Shown here piece after piece: positions 18,426 through 27,570 of a stretch of 40,016 bases of DNA (the stretch's first letter is position 1; each line of letters begins with the position of its first letter). A program made the position numbers and the translations under genes. The stretch spans positions 1-40,016 of the forward strand of contig JANQGU010000085.1 in NCBI GenBank assembly GCA_028282935.1, written 5' to 3'. Under the pieces are notes generated by a model, which ran no database searches, was not told the DNA's origin, and saw nothing but the letters and a program-made list of their open reading frames with translations. This DNA comes from Kiloniellales bacterium (GTDB lineage: Bacteria > Pseudomonadota > Alphaproteobacteria > Kiloniellales > JAKSBE01).

Positions 18426-19004
18426 ATGGGTTCGAACGCCAAAGTCGCTTCGCGCGCCGTCCCGGATGAGCTGAGCGAACTCTTGATCGCCGTCGCGGTG
18501 CATCGGGACCGCAAGGCCTTCATCAGGCTGTTTGAGCATTTTGGCCCGCGGGTCAAAAGCTATCTCAAGCGGCTGGGGGTGAACGACAGCGAGGCCGACG
18601 ATCTGATGCAGGAAGTCATGCTGACCGTTTGGCGTCGGGCCGAGCAGTTCGACCATCGAAAGGCGCGGGCGAGCACCTGGATCTTCACGATCACCCGGAA
18701 CAAGCGGATCGACGCGATCCGCAAGGAACGGCGGCCGGAGCTCGATCCCAACGACCCGGCCCTGGTGCCGGACCGTGACGACGATCCCTCCGAGGCCGTA
18801 TCGGCGAACGAGTGGCGCGCGGCGATCCGGAAGGCGATCGACGAGGTGCCGGAGGAACAGGCAAGACTGCTACGTATGTCGTTCTTTGAGGACAAAACCC
18901 ACGACGTGATCGCCAAGGAGCTCGACTTGCCGCTCGGCACGGTGAAGTCGCGGATCCGACTGGCGGTGGCGAAGTTGCGTCGTAGTCTGGAGGACTTGCG
19001 GTGA
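18426..19004 (+). CDS. rpoE: ECF RNA polymerase sigma factor, RpoE (ChrR-controlled group)
   Basis: Region 2 (VNDSEADDLMQEVMLTVWRRAEQFDHRKARASTWIFTITRNKRID) and region 4 (DVIAKELDLPLGTVKSRIRLAVAKLRRSL); start uncertain (18345 or 18426). Confidence 0.9.
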   Translation: MGSNAKVASRAVPDELSELLIAVAVHRDRKAFIRLFEHFGPRVKSYLKRLGVNDSEADDLMQEVMLTVWRRAEQFDHRKARASTWIFTITRNKRIDAIRKERRPELDPNDPALVPDRDDDPSEAVSANEWRAAIRKAIDEVPEEQARLLRMSFFEDKTHDVIAKELDLPLGTVKSRIRLAVAKLRRSLEDLR

Positions 19005-19654
19005 TGCCGCACCATCATCCCTCGGAAGAGATGCTGCTCGGCTATGCCGCCGGCAGCACGAGCGAGCCCCTGTCGCTGCTGATCGCGACGCACCTGGCGC
19101 TCTGTCCCGAGTGCCGGCGCAAGGTCGCCGCCTACGAGGCGCTTGGGGGCAAAGAGCTGGAAGTTGAGGCGCCGGCCATGCTGAGCAGCGACAGCCTGGT
19201 CAGCGTTCTGGATCGCCTGGACACAGCGGAAGAGCCGGCGATGGCGCCGCCGCGGCCCTCCGCCGAGGGCGACCTGCGGCTGCCGCGACCCCTGCGCGAC
19301 TACGTCGCCGGCTCTTTGGACAGCCTGGATTGGCATCAAAGGGGCGGTATCGCCGAGGCGAGCCTGCTGACGGAGCGCAGCGACTTCAAGACCCGCCTGA
19401 TGCGGATCAGGCCGAAGACCGCGATCCCGGAGCACAGCCACCACGGCTCGGAGTACACCCTGGTGCTGACCGGCGGCTTCAGCGACCACACCGGGCATTT
19501 CCTCCGCGGCGACGTCGCGATCGCCGATCCGGCGGTCCAGCACAGGCCGATCGCCGATGCCGGTGAGGACTGCGTCTGCCTGGCGGTCACCGATGCCCCC
19601 CTACGCTTCACCGGAACCATTGCGCGCCTGCTGAGTCCGCTGCTGCAGCGCTGA
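19001..19654 (+). CDS. chrR: ChrR family zinc-binding anti-sigma factor with C-terminal cupin
   Basis: HLALCPEC (HxxxCxxC) zinc anti-sigma motif; cupin PEHSHHGSEYTLVLTGGFSDHTGHFLRGD; overlaps sigma gene stop. Confidence 0.92.
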   Translation: MMPHHHPSEEMLLGYAAGSTSEPLSLLIATHLALCPECRRKVAAYEALGGKELEVEAPAMLSSDSLVSVLDRLDTAEEPAMAPPRPSAEGDLRLPRPLRDYVAGSLDSLDWHQRGGIAEASLLTERSDFKTRLMRIRPKTAIPEHSHHGSEYTLVLTGGFSDHTGHFLRGDVAIADPAVQHRPIADAGEDCVCLAVTDAPLRFTGTIARLLSPLLQR

Positions 19655-19668
19655 GCGCGGCAGCGGCT

Positions 19669-20784
19669 TCAGCCGGTCAGGACCAGGGTGTCCTGGGGGT
19701 CCCAGGAACACCAAAGGTCGTCGCCGACTGCGACATGGGAATCGGTGCGCCGCGCCTCGTTCTGGATGTTCGCGGACACGGCCCGGCCCGCAGCGTCGGT
19801 GATGAAGATGTTGCTGGTGTCGCCGTAGTAGGCGACCTCGCTCACCCGGCCGCGGAAGGCGATGCGGCCGGCGCCGGGATCCTCGCGGTCCAGGCGCAGC
19901 TTCTCGGGCCGCACCGCGATGCCGACCTCGCCCTCGGCTTGCTCGACCGCGGGCAGCGTCACTTCGCCGAGACCCTCGACCTGGACCGTGATCTGATTGC
20001 CCGCGAGGCCGGTGACCCGGCCTTCGAAGAGATTCATCTTGCCGATGAAGTCGGCGACGAAGCGGCAGTTGGGGTACTCGTAGAGCTCCGCCGGGCCGGC
20101 GACCTGGCGCACCTTGCCGGACTCCATCACGGCGATCCGGTTGGCCATCGACAAGGCCTCGGCCTGGTCGTGGGTGACGATCACGAAGGTGATGCCGACG
20201 GTCTCGCGCAGCCGCACCAGCTCCAGCTGCATGGCTTCCCTCAGCTTGGCGTCCAGCGCGGAAAGCGGCTCGTCGAGCAGCAGCACGCGCGGCCGCTTGA
20301 CCAGGGCGCGTGCCAGGGCGACGCGCTGGCGCTGGCCGCCGGAGAGCTGGTCCGGCCGGCGGCCGCCGAAGCCGCCCAGCTTGACCAGCTCCAGGGCCTC
20401 GTCGACGCGGGCCATGGTCTCGGCCTTGTCGACGCCGGTGATCTTCAGGCCATAGGCGACATTGTCGAAGACGCTCATGTGCGGGAAGACCGCATAGGAC
20501 TGGAAGACCATGTTGATCGGCCGCTTGTTGGGCGGCACCCCGTCGAGCGACTGCCCGTCGAGCAGGACCTGCCCGAGGCTCGGGATCTCGAAGCCGGCCA
20601 GCATCCGCAGCAGGGTGGTCTTGCCGCAGCCCGAGGGCCCGAGCAGGGCGAAGAACTCACCTTCGTGGATGTCCAGGCTGACGTCGTCGACCGCGGTCAC
20701 GGCACCGCCGAAGATCTTGCTCACCTCGCGGATCGAGATGATCGGCTTGCCGCCTGCGCCGCCGATACCTGCGCTTTCGGTCAT
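19669..20784 (-). CDS. potG: polyamine ABC transporter ATP-binding protein
   Basis: LLGPSGCGKTTLLRMLAG, QLSGGQRQRVALARAL, LLLDEPLSALD, TOBE-like C-terminus; ATG 20784. Confidence 0.9.
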   Translation of the reverse strand: MTESAGIGGAGGKPIISIREVSKIFGGAVTAVDDVSLDIHEGEFFALLGPSGCGKTTLLRMLAGFEIPSLGQVLLDGQSLDGVPPNKRPINMVFQSYAVFPHMSVFDNVAYGLKITGVDKAETMARVDEALELVKLGGFGGRRPDQLSGGQRQRVALARALVKRPRVLLLDEPLSALDAKLREAMQLELVRLRETVGITFVIVTHDQAEALSMANRIAVMESGKVRQVAGPAELYEYPNCRFVADFIGKMNLFEGRVTGLAGNQITVQVEGLGEVTLPAVEQAEGEVGIAVRPEKLRLDREDPGAGRIAFRGRVSEVAYYGDTSNIFITDAAGRAVSANIQNEARRTDSHVAVGDDLWCSWDPQDTLVLTG

Positions 20785-21668
20785 CCGAGTTCCTCCGCTT
20801 TCTGCCCGCTTCGGTTCTGCAGCCACATCGCCAGGGCGGTCAGGACCAGGGTGATCACGATCAGCACGGTCGAGGCGGCGTTGACCTCCGGGGTCACCGA
20901 GAAGCGCACCATGGAGTAGACCTTCACCGGGAAGGTCACGGTGTCCGGACCCGAGGTGAAGAAGGTGATGACGAAGTCGTCGAGCGAGAGGGTGAAGGCC
21001 AGCAGGCCGCCTGCGACCAGACCCGGCCGCATGAAGGGTATCAGGACGTCGCGGAAGGTCTCCCACTCGCTCGCGCCCAGGTCCTTGGCCGCCTCCTCCA
21101 GCTCCCGGTTGAAGTTGGCCAGGCGGGCGCGCACGACCATGGCGACGAAGGGGAAGCTGAAGGAGATGTGGGCGATGATGATGCTGCCGAGGTTGAAGGG
21201 CCAGATCAGATCGCTCGGCCAGCCGACCCGGGCGAAGAAGGCCAGCATGGCGACCCCCATGCAGATCTCGGGGATCACGATCGGCAGGGCCATGGCGCCT
21301 TCCAGCGGCGCCTTGCCGGGAAAGCGGAAGCGCCACAGCAGCACCGCCACCATGGCGCCGAGCACCACGCTGGCCGCGGTCGACAGCAAGGCGATGGTCA
21401 GCGAGTTCGTGAAGGCCTCGATCAGGCTCTCGTTGCCCAGCGCCTTCTCGTAGTACTTGAAGGTGAAGCCGCGCCAGACGATGTTCCGCCGGCTGTCGTT
21501 GAAGCTGAATACGATCAGCGTGATGATCGGCGCGTAGAGGAAGACCAGGGCCGCGAGGAAGGTCAGGCGCAGCCAGAGCCGCCGGCTGTAGTCCAGCGGC
21601 CCGATGGCCTCGCGCCGCCATCTCCGACGCAGGACCGGCGCGGGGGTCGCTTCGTCCGCCACGCTCAT
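20781..21668 (-). CDS. potI: polyamine ABC transporter permease
   Basis: EEAAKDLGASEWETFRDVLIPFMRPGLVAGGLLAFTLSLDDFVITFF. Confidence 0.9.
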   Translation of the reverse strand: MSVADEATPAPVLRRRWRREAIGPLDYSRRLWLRLTFLAALVFLYAPIITLIVFSFNDSRRNIVWRGFTFKYYEKALGNESLIEAFTNSLTIALLSTAASVVLGAMVAVLLWRFRFPGKAPLEGAMALPIVIPEICMGVAMLAFFARVGWPSDLIWPFNLGSIIIAHISFSFPFVAMVVRARLANFNRELEEAAKDLGASEWETFRDVLIPFMRPGLVAGGLLAFTLSLDDFVITFFTSGPDTVTFPVKVYSMVRFSVTPEVNAASTVLIVITLVLTALAMWLQNRSGQKAEELG

Positions 21669-22588
21669 CAGGCCGCCTCCATGGACGAACTCCCCCTGGC
21701 CAGCAGGGCGCGCAGGGCCAGGGCGAAGAAGGTCGCGTACATCAGGATGAAGGACAGCGCCGCGCCGAAGGGCCAGTCGTTGGCCGACTTGAACTGGCGT
21801 TCGATCACGTTGGCGATCATCTGGCTGTCGGTGCCGCCCAGCAGGTCCGGGGTCAGGAAGGAGCCCAGCGCCGGGATGAAGGTGATGATCACCGCCGAGA
21901 TGATCCCGGCCTTGGCCAGCGGCACGACGACGGTGAAGAAGGTCCGGAACTGGCCGGCACCGAGGTCCAGGCTGGCCTCGATGTAGGAGGAGTCCATGCG
22001 CTCCAGGGCCGCGTAGAGCGGCAGCACCGTGAAGGGCAGGTGGACGTAGACCAGCCCGAAGACCACCGCGAAGTTGTTGTAGAGCAGGGGCAGCGCCTCG
22101 AACTGGGCGCCCAGAAGCTGGTACTGGCCGAGACCGAGCAGCGCCAGCAGCCAATTGCCCTGGTCCCAGAACCACTCCAGGGTGAAATTGACGTAGCCGC
22201 GGGTCCGCAGCACCGCGATCAGGGCGTAGGTGCGGATCAGCAGGTTGGTCCAGAACGGCAGGATGATCGCCAGCAGCAGCCAGGGCTTCCACTTGGCCGG
22301 CGCGAAGGAGATCCCGAAGGCGATGGGAAAGCCGACCGCCAGGCAGAGCAGGGTGGTGATGGCGGTGAACCAGAGCGACTTGGCGAAGATCTGCAGGTAG
22401 AGCGGGTCCATCGCCCGCAGGTAGTTGGCCAGGGTCCAGGTGATCTCGATGTCGACGACGCCGCGCTTCTCGCCGAAGGAGAAGATCCAGATCAGGCCGA
22501 GGGGTATCAGGAAGAAGAACAGCAGCCACAGGCTCGGCGGCAGGTTGATCACCCAGAAGACCAGGGGATTTCGCCGCCAGCTTTCCAT
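21668..22588 (-). CDS. potH: polyamine ABC transporter permease
   Basis: Multi-pass; EASLDLGAGQFRTFFTVVVPLAKAGIISAVIITFIPALGSFLTPDLLGG. Confidence 0.9.
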   Translation of the reverse strand: MESWRRNPLVFWVINLPPSLWLLFFFLIPLGLIWIFSFGEKRGVVDIEITWTLANYLRAMDPLYLQIFAKSLWFTAITTLLCLAVGFPIAFGISFAPAKWKPWLLLAIILPFWTNLLIRTYALIAVLRTRGYVNFTLEWFWDQGNWLLALLGLGQYQLLGAQFEALPLLYNNFAVVFGLVYVHLPFTVLPLYAALERMDSSYIEASLDLGAGQFRTFFTVVVPLAKAGIISAVIITFIPALGSFLTPDLLGGTDSQMIANVIERQFKSANDWPFGAALSFILMYATFFALALRALLARGSSSMEAA

Positions 22589-22675
22589 GCCCGCCCCGCC
22601 TTTCGCCCCTCTGCCTCGCCCCCCGGAAACCGAAAGCGGCCCCGCCGGAGCGGGACCGCGTAGCCTAAGCCGACG

Positions 22676-23749
22676 TCAGGCGGCCAGGATCCGGGTCCAG
22701 GCCTCGTCCTTGATGCGCTGCAAGGCCTCGCCCTGATAGAGCTCGGCCTCGCAGTTGGCGAGAGTCTCGTCGCTCGGGAAGATCGCCGGGTTCTCGGTGT
22801 ACTCGGCCGGCAGCAGGGCCTTGGCGGCCTTGTTGGGCGTCGCGTACTGGATGAAGTCGGCGATCGCGGCGCCGGCCTCGGCGTCCAGGAGATAGTTGAT
22901 GAACTGGTGGGCGTTCTCCGGGTGCGGCGCGCCCTTCGGGATGCAAAGCGTGTCCTGCCAGAGCAGGCCGCCTTCCTTGGGCACGACATAGGAGATGTCG
23001 TCGTCCTCTTCCATGACCTGCAGGATGTCGCCGTTCCATTCCATCGCGAGATCGACTTCGCCCGCCAGCAGCAGGTCCTGCCCGTTGTCTTCCGCGATCG
23101 TCTTGACGTGCGGCTTCTGCTTGATCAGCAGTTCCTCGGCTTCCTTGATGTGCTTTGGATCGCTCGAGTTCAGGGAGTACCCGAGGTACTTGAGCGCGGT
23201 CTCGAAGGTGGTCTCGCTCAGCCAGGCGGTTCGTCCCGAATACTCCTCAGAATCGAAGATGTGCTTCCAGCTGTCCGGCACTCCGGAGACCTTGGACTTG
23301 CGGTAGCCGATGCCCTGGGTGCCCCACATGTAGGGCATGGAGTACTTGCGTCCGGGGTCGAATTGGGCCTCCTGGAAGGCGGGATCGATGTTGGCCCGGA
23401 AGTTGGGGATCTTGCCGTGATCCAGAGGCACCAGCATCTCGGCCGTGATCATGCGCTCGACGAAGTCGTTGGTCGGGACGATCAGGTCGTAGCCCGGATT
23501 GCCTTCCTTGAGCTTGGCGAAGAGTTCCTCGTTGTCGGCGAAGAGGTCCATCTTGACCTCGATCCCGCTGGCGTCCTTGAAGTCGTCCAGCGTGTCCTCG
23601 CCGATGTAGGTGTCCCAGTTGTAGAAGTTGAGCTTGGGCTCCTCGGCGCTCCGGCCGAAGCGGGGCGCGAAGGTCAGGCCGGCGGCGACCGCGCCGCTGC
23701 CGGCCAGGAAAGCGCGCCGTGAGAAGGGCCGTTTGTTCAAGCGTTTCAT
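22676..23749 (-). CDS. potF: polyamine ABC transporter substrate-binding protein with Tat-like signal
   Basis: SRRAFLAGSGAVAAGL signal; LNFYNWDTYIGEDTLDDFKDASGIEVKMDLF. Confidence 0.9.
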   Translation of the reverse strand: MKRLNKRPFSRRAFLAGSGAVAAGLTFAPRFGRSAEEPKLNFYNWDTYIGEDTLDDFKDASGIEVKMDLFADNEELFAKLKEGNPGYDLIVPTNDFVERMITAEMLVPLDHGKIPNFRANIDPAFQEAQFDPGRKYSMPYMWGTQGIGYRKSKVSGVPDSWKHIFDSEEYSGRTAWLSETTFETALKYLGYSLNSSDPKHIKEAEELLIKQKPHVKTIAEDNGQDLLLAGEVDLAMEWNGDILQVMEEDDDISYVVPKEGGLLWQDTLCIPKGAPHPENAHQFINYLLDAEAGAAIADFIQYATPNKAAKALLPAEYTENPAIFPSDETLANCEAELYQGEALQRIKDEAWTRILAA

Positions 23750-23911
23750 GATGTTCTCCCAGCCTCCAGGTCTTTTCTTGTCCTTTGGGACGGGGCAGCG
23801 GCTCTGCCCGCCGGTCCAAAGGTATTGAGCCTTCGGCCAAGCCGGGTTGTCAAATGAAACGCTGGAGCTTGAGGCGGCCCGAAAGCGCCGCCGGAGCGGC
23901 GCGCTTCGCGG

Positions 23912-24991
23912 TCAGGTCGAGTGGGCCTCGCCGGCGCCGCGGGCATCCCGACGGCCGCGGATCATCCGGACCACCCATTGCCCGAGATCGAAGGCGGTAT
24001 CGGTCAGCCGGCCGCGCAGGCCGGGCCGGCGCGCGGGCGCTTCGCGGGCCGCCTGCTCGAGGTCCCAGGACCGGACCGTGGCCTGCAGCGCGGTATCGAC
24101 CTCGATCGGCGGCTGCCAGCCCAGGTCGCGCACGATCTCCTGGTCGTCGAAGACCACCTCGCGGGTCAGGGCCCGGACCTCCTTGCCGCAGCCGGCAAAG
24201 CCGGCGAGCAGGCCCAGAAGCGGAGTTGGGCAGGGCCAGAGGTCGAGGTCGTGCTGCATGGCGTCGGCCAGGCGCTCCGCCAGCTCCGGCGTCGAGACGA
24301 CCTCGCCGTCGCTGACCGAGAAGGTGCGGTCGGCGGCGGCCGGGTGCTCCAGGCAGGCCTCGATCGCGCTGACCAGGTTGCCGACGAAAAGCAGGCTCAT
24401 CTGGTTCTGCACGCTGGCCAGCGGCAGCGGGCGGTCGCGCAGGATCGCCTCCGCCATCGCGCGCAGGGCGTCCTGCTTCTCCGGGCCGTAGAGCGCCGGC
24501 AGGCGCAGGACCACGAGCTCGAGCGCCGCGTCGGCGACGGTCTTGCGCAGCATCTGCTCGGCCTCGTGCTTGCTGGTCTCGAAGCCGGTCGGGTCCTCGC
24601 CGCGCTCTGCGGCGCGCACGCCGACGGAGCTGAGAAAGACCAGGCGCTTGATACCGTGGTCCATCGCCGCCTGGGCGAGAGAGGCGGTGCCGGCCACGTT
24701 GATCTGGTTATGAGCCACCAGCCAGCGGCCGAGGGGCTCGGTGAAGTCCTCGGTGGTCCCGGCGGCATGGACCACGATGTCGATGCCTTGAAGGGCGCTC
24801 TGCCAGTCGGTGTGGTCGTCGATGTCGCCGATGGCGACGTAGTCCACCCCCTCCTCCGCGTAGGACGGGCGCGCCCGCAAGGCGCCCCGGACCGCGAAGC
24901 CCCGGCGCGCCAGGAAACGGCAGACGTGATGGCCGACGAACCCGCCGGCCCCGGTAACCAGAACTGCCGCCTTGCGGCTCTCTTCCGACAT
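23912..24991 (-). CDS. NAD-dependent epimerase/dehydratase (extended SDR)
   Basis: VLVTGAGGFVGHHVCRFLARRGF; start at MSEESRKAAV inside the longer ORF. Confidence 0.85.
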   Translation of the reverse strand: MSEESRKAAVLVTGAGGFVGHHVCRFLARRGFAVRGALRARPSYAEEGVDYVAIGDIDDHTDWQSALQGIDIVVHAAGTTEDFTEPLGRWLVAHNQINVAGTASLAQAAMDHGIKRLVFLSSVGVRAAERGEDPTGFETSKHEAEQMLRKTVADAALELVVLRLPALYGPEKQDALRAMAEAILRDRPLPLASVQNQMSLLFVGNLVSAIEACLEHPAAADRTFSVSDGEVVSTPELAERLADAMQHDLDLWPCPTPLLGLLAGFAGCGKEVRALTREVVFDDQEIVRDLGWQPPIEVDTALQATVRSWDLEQAAREAPARRPGLRGRLTDTAFDLGQWVVRMIRGRRDARGAGEAHST

Positions 24992-25285
24992 CTGCCTGAT
25001 CCAGGCCTGATCGAACTCCGACTTCGCCCGCGGATCCGCGGGATACGATAAGGCTAACGCGGCATTCTTAAGCCTTTGTATCTTTGCGCCTTTTCTTCGC
25101 ATTTTGCACAAATTCAGGGCTTTGCCGGAGTCCTCCGCGGCGAGGGAGGCGGTCGGACGCAACAGCGTTGACGACTCCGGCGCGCGCACTTCATGGTAGC
25201 GCGCAACAAAGCTGCCGCAGGGGGGCAGAAGGCCGGGCCGCCGACGGGACCGCCGACGGGGCTGGGCCAGAAGGGAGAGGTTTTC

Positions 25286-26359
25286 TTGCCGGAATACCGT
25301 ATCGCAGCCATCCCGGGCGACGGGATCGGCGCCGAAGTCCTGGGCGCCGGTCTGCGGGTCCTCGAGGCCGTCGCGGCCCGCGAGACGGGCCTCGAACTGC
25401 AGGTCGAAAGCTTCCCCTGGGGCTCCGACCACTACCGTCGCGAGGGCCGGATGATGCCCGAGGACGCGCTGGAGACCCTCAAGGGCTTCGATGCCATCTA
25501 TTTCGGCGCCGTCGGCGATCCGGAGGTCCCCGACGACGTCACCCTCTGGGGCCTGCGCCTGGCCATCTGCCAGGGTTTCGACCAATACGCCAACCTGAGG
25601 CCGGCCCGGATCCTGCCCGGGGTCAAGAGCCCGCTGGCCGGGGTCGAGGGCGCCGACATCGACTGGATCATCGTCCGCGAGAACACCGAGGGCGAGTACT
25701 CCGGGGCCGGCGGCCGGGTCCATCGCGGCCTGCCGGAGGAGCTGGCGGTCGAGACCGCGGTCTTCACCCGCGGCGGCATCCGACGGGTCCAGAAGGTCGC
25801 CTTCGAGCTGGCCCGCAGCCGCCGGCGCAAGCACCTGACCCTGGTCACCAAGTCCAATGCCCAGCGCCACGGCATGGTGCTCTGGGACGAGGTCTTCGCC
25901 GAGCTGGCCGCCGACTACCCCGAGGTGACCACCGAGAAGGTCCTGGTCGACGCCATGACCACGCGCATGGTGCTGAAGCCCGGCAGCCTCGACGTCGTGG
26001 TCGCCTCCAACCTCCACGCCGACATCCTGAGCGACCTGGCGGCGGCGCTGTCCGGCAGCCTGGGCATCGCGCCGACCGCCAACCTCAACCCCGAGGGCGC
26101 CTTTCCCTCGATGTTCGAGCCGATCCACGGTGCCGGCTTCGACATCGCCGGCAAGGGCATCGCCAACCCGGTCGGCGCCTTCTGGTCGGCGGCGCTGCTG
26201 CTGGAGCACCTGGGCCAGGCCGGACCGGCCCGCGCCCTGATGACCGCGGTCGAGCAGACCCTGGCGGCCGGCGTGCTGACCCCCGACCTGGGCGGCAGCG
26301 CGACCACCGACGAGGTGACCGAGCAGGTCCGGCGCGCCCTGGAGGGGCTGAACGCCTAG
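25286..26359 (+). CDS. isocitrate/isopropylmalate dehydrogenase family, tartrate dehydrogenase-like
   Basis: YRIAAIPGDGIGAEV, VRENTEGEYSGAGG, NLHADILSDLAAALSGSLGIAPTANL; TTG 25286 preceded by gggagagg. Confidence 0.88.
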   Translation: MPEYRIAAIPGDGIGAEVLGAGLRVLEAVAARETGLELQVESFPWGSDHYRREGRMMPEDALETLKGFDAIYFGAVGDPEVPDDVTLWGLRLAICQGFDQYANLRPARILPGVKSPLAGVEGADIDWIIVRENTEGEYSGAGGRVHRGLPEELAVETAVFTRGGIRRVQKVAFELARSRRRKHLTLVTKSNAQRHGMVLWDEVFAELAADYPEVTTEKVLVDAMTTRMVLKPGSLDVVVASNLHADILSDLAAALSGSLGIAPTANLNPEGAFPSMFEPIHGAGFDIAGKGIANPVGAFWSAALLLEHLGQAGPARALMTAVEQTLAAGVLTPDLGGSATTDEVTEQVRRALEGLNA

Positions 26360-26384
26360 CTCCTTTTTTGGGGCGGTTTTCCCG

Positions 26385-26424
26385 CTCAAGCCTTTGTGAT
26401 GCGACTCAAGACCTTGTGATTGGC
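26385..26424 (+). repeat. two tandem imperfect 20-bp direct repeats (CTCAAGcCtTTGTGATgcGa / CTCAAGaCcTTGTGATtgGc)
   Basis: Direct alignment, 15/20 identical, in 5' region of DUF3179 gene. Confidence 0.7.
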
Positions 26425-26459
26425 CCGTGACGCCTTGGCCGCGCCAAGCTGGGGCCACG

Positions 26460-27506
26460 ATGTCAGCGCGCGATTCCCTTGTTTCGAGGCTTTGGCGGCC
26501 CGGTCGACGCTGGGGACGACGATGGGCTGCCCCTGGGGTGCTGGCCGCGCTGCTTCTGGCCGTGGTCCTGGCGCTGCCGGTCTCGGCGCCGGCGAACTCC
26601 TGGCAGGCGGCCTGGCCGCGCACCGACTTCTCGCTGCACAGCGTGCCGCTGGAGGAGATCATCTCCGGCGGCCCGGGCAAGGACGGCATCCCCTCGATCG
26701 ACGCGCCGAGCTTCGTCTCGGTCGCCGAGATGCTGGCCCGCGACGAGCTCGCGCCCCAGGAGCCGGTGATCGGCTTCGCCATCGAGGGCGACGCCCGCGC
26801 CTATCCCCTGCGGATCCTGACCTGGCACGAGATCGTCAACGACGAGGTCGGCGGCCGGCCGGTCGCGGTCACCTATTGCCCGCTCTGCAACTCGGCGGTG
26901 GTCTTCGACCGCCGCCTGGACGACCGGGTCCTGGAGTTCGGCGTCACCGGCAAGCTGCGCAAGTCCGACATGGTGATGTACGACCGCAACACCGAGAGCT
27001 GGTGGCAGCAGTTCCTCGGCGAGGCCATCGTCGGCGAGCTGACCGGCAGCCGGCTGAAGGCGATCCCGGCGCGCCTGGAGTCCTGGGAGAAGTTCTCGGC
27101 GCGGCATGCCGACGGCAAGGTGCTGGTGCCCAACGGCGACGTCCGCCGGCCCTACGGGGTCAACCCCTACCGTGGCTACGACAGGTCGCAGACGCCCTTC
27201 CTCTACCGCGGCGACTATCCAAAGGACATCGCGCCCATGACCCGCGTGGTCGCGGTGGGGACGCAGGCCTGGAGCCTGCCGCTGCTGCGCGACAAGGGCC
27301 GGATCGAGAGCGGCGACCTGGTGCTGACCTGGACGCCCGGGCAGAGCTCGGCGCTCGACAGCGAGACCATCGCCGAGGGCCGCGACGTCGGCAACGTGGT
27401 GGTGCAGCGCAAGACCGGCTCGGGCCTGGCCGACGTGCCCTACGACGTGACCTTCGCCTTCGTGTTTCACGCCTTCCAGCCTGAGGGGACCTGGCACCTG
27501 AAGTGA
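26460..27506 (+). CDS. DUF3179 domain-containing exported protein
   Basis: YPLRILTWHEIVNDEVGGRPVAVTYCPLCNSAVVFDR signature; N-terminal hydrophobic segment. Confidence 0.88.
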   Translation: MSARDSLVSRLWRPGRRWGRRWAAPGVLAALLLAVVLALPVSAPANSWQAAWPRTDFSLHSVPLEEIISGGPGKDGIPSIDAPSFVSVAEMLARDELAPQEPVIGFAIEGDARAYPLRILTWHEIVNDEVGGRPVAVTYCPLCNSAVVFDRRLDDRVLEFGVTGKLRKSDMVMYDRNTESWWQQFLGEAIVGELTGSRLKAIPARLESWEKFSARHADGKVLVPNGDVRRPYGVNPYRGYDRSQTPFLYRGDYPKDIAPMTRVVAVGTQAWSLPLLRDKGRIESGDLVLTWTPGQSSALDSETIAEGRDVGNVVVQRKTGSGLADVPYDVTFAFVFHAFQPEGTWHLK

Positions 27507-27570
27507 CCGAGACGACAGGATCCGCCTTCGGGCGGTCACGGGGCGTGGGGTGGTTGTGGCACGGGCCGCC

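Noticed and set aside
19669-23749. potFGHI-like operon as a novel system
   Set aside because: Standard polyamine ABC transporter organisation; nothing unusual beyond overlapping start/stop codons.
26361-26385. Possible intrinsic terminator after the tartrate-dehydrogenase-like gene (ttttttggggcggttttcccgc)
   Set aside because: T-runs are present but I could not find a convincing GC stem followed by a U-tract.
24992-26782. N-terminal extension of the 956-aa minus-strand ORF
   Set aside because: Runs antisense to the tartrate-dehydrogenase-like gene; real epimerase starts near 24991.
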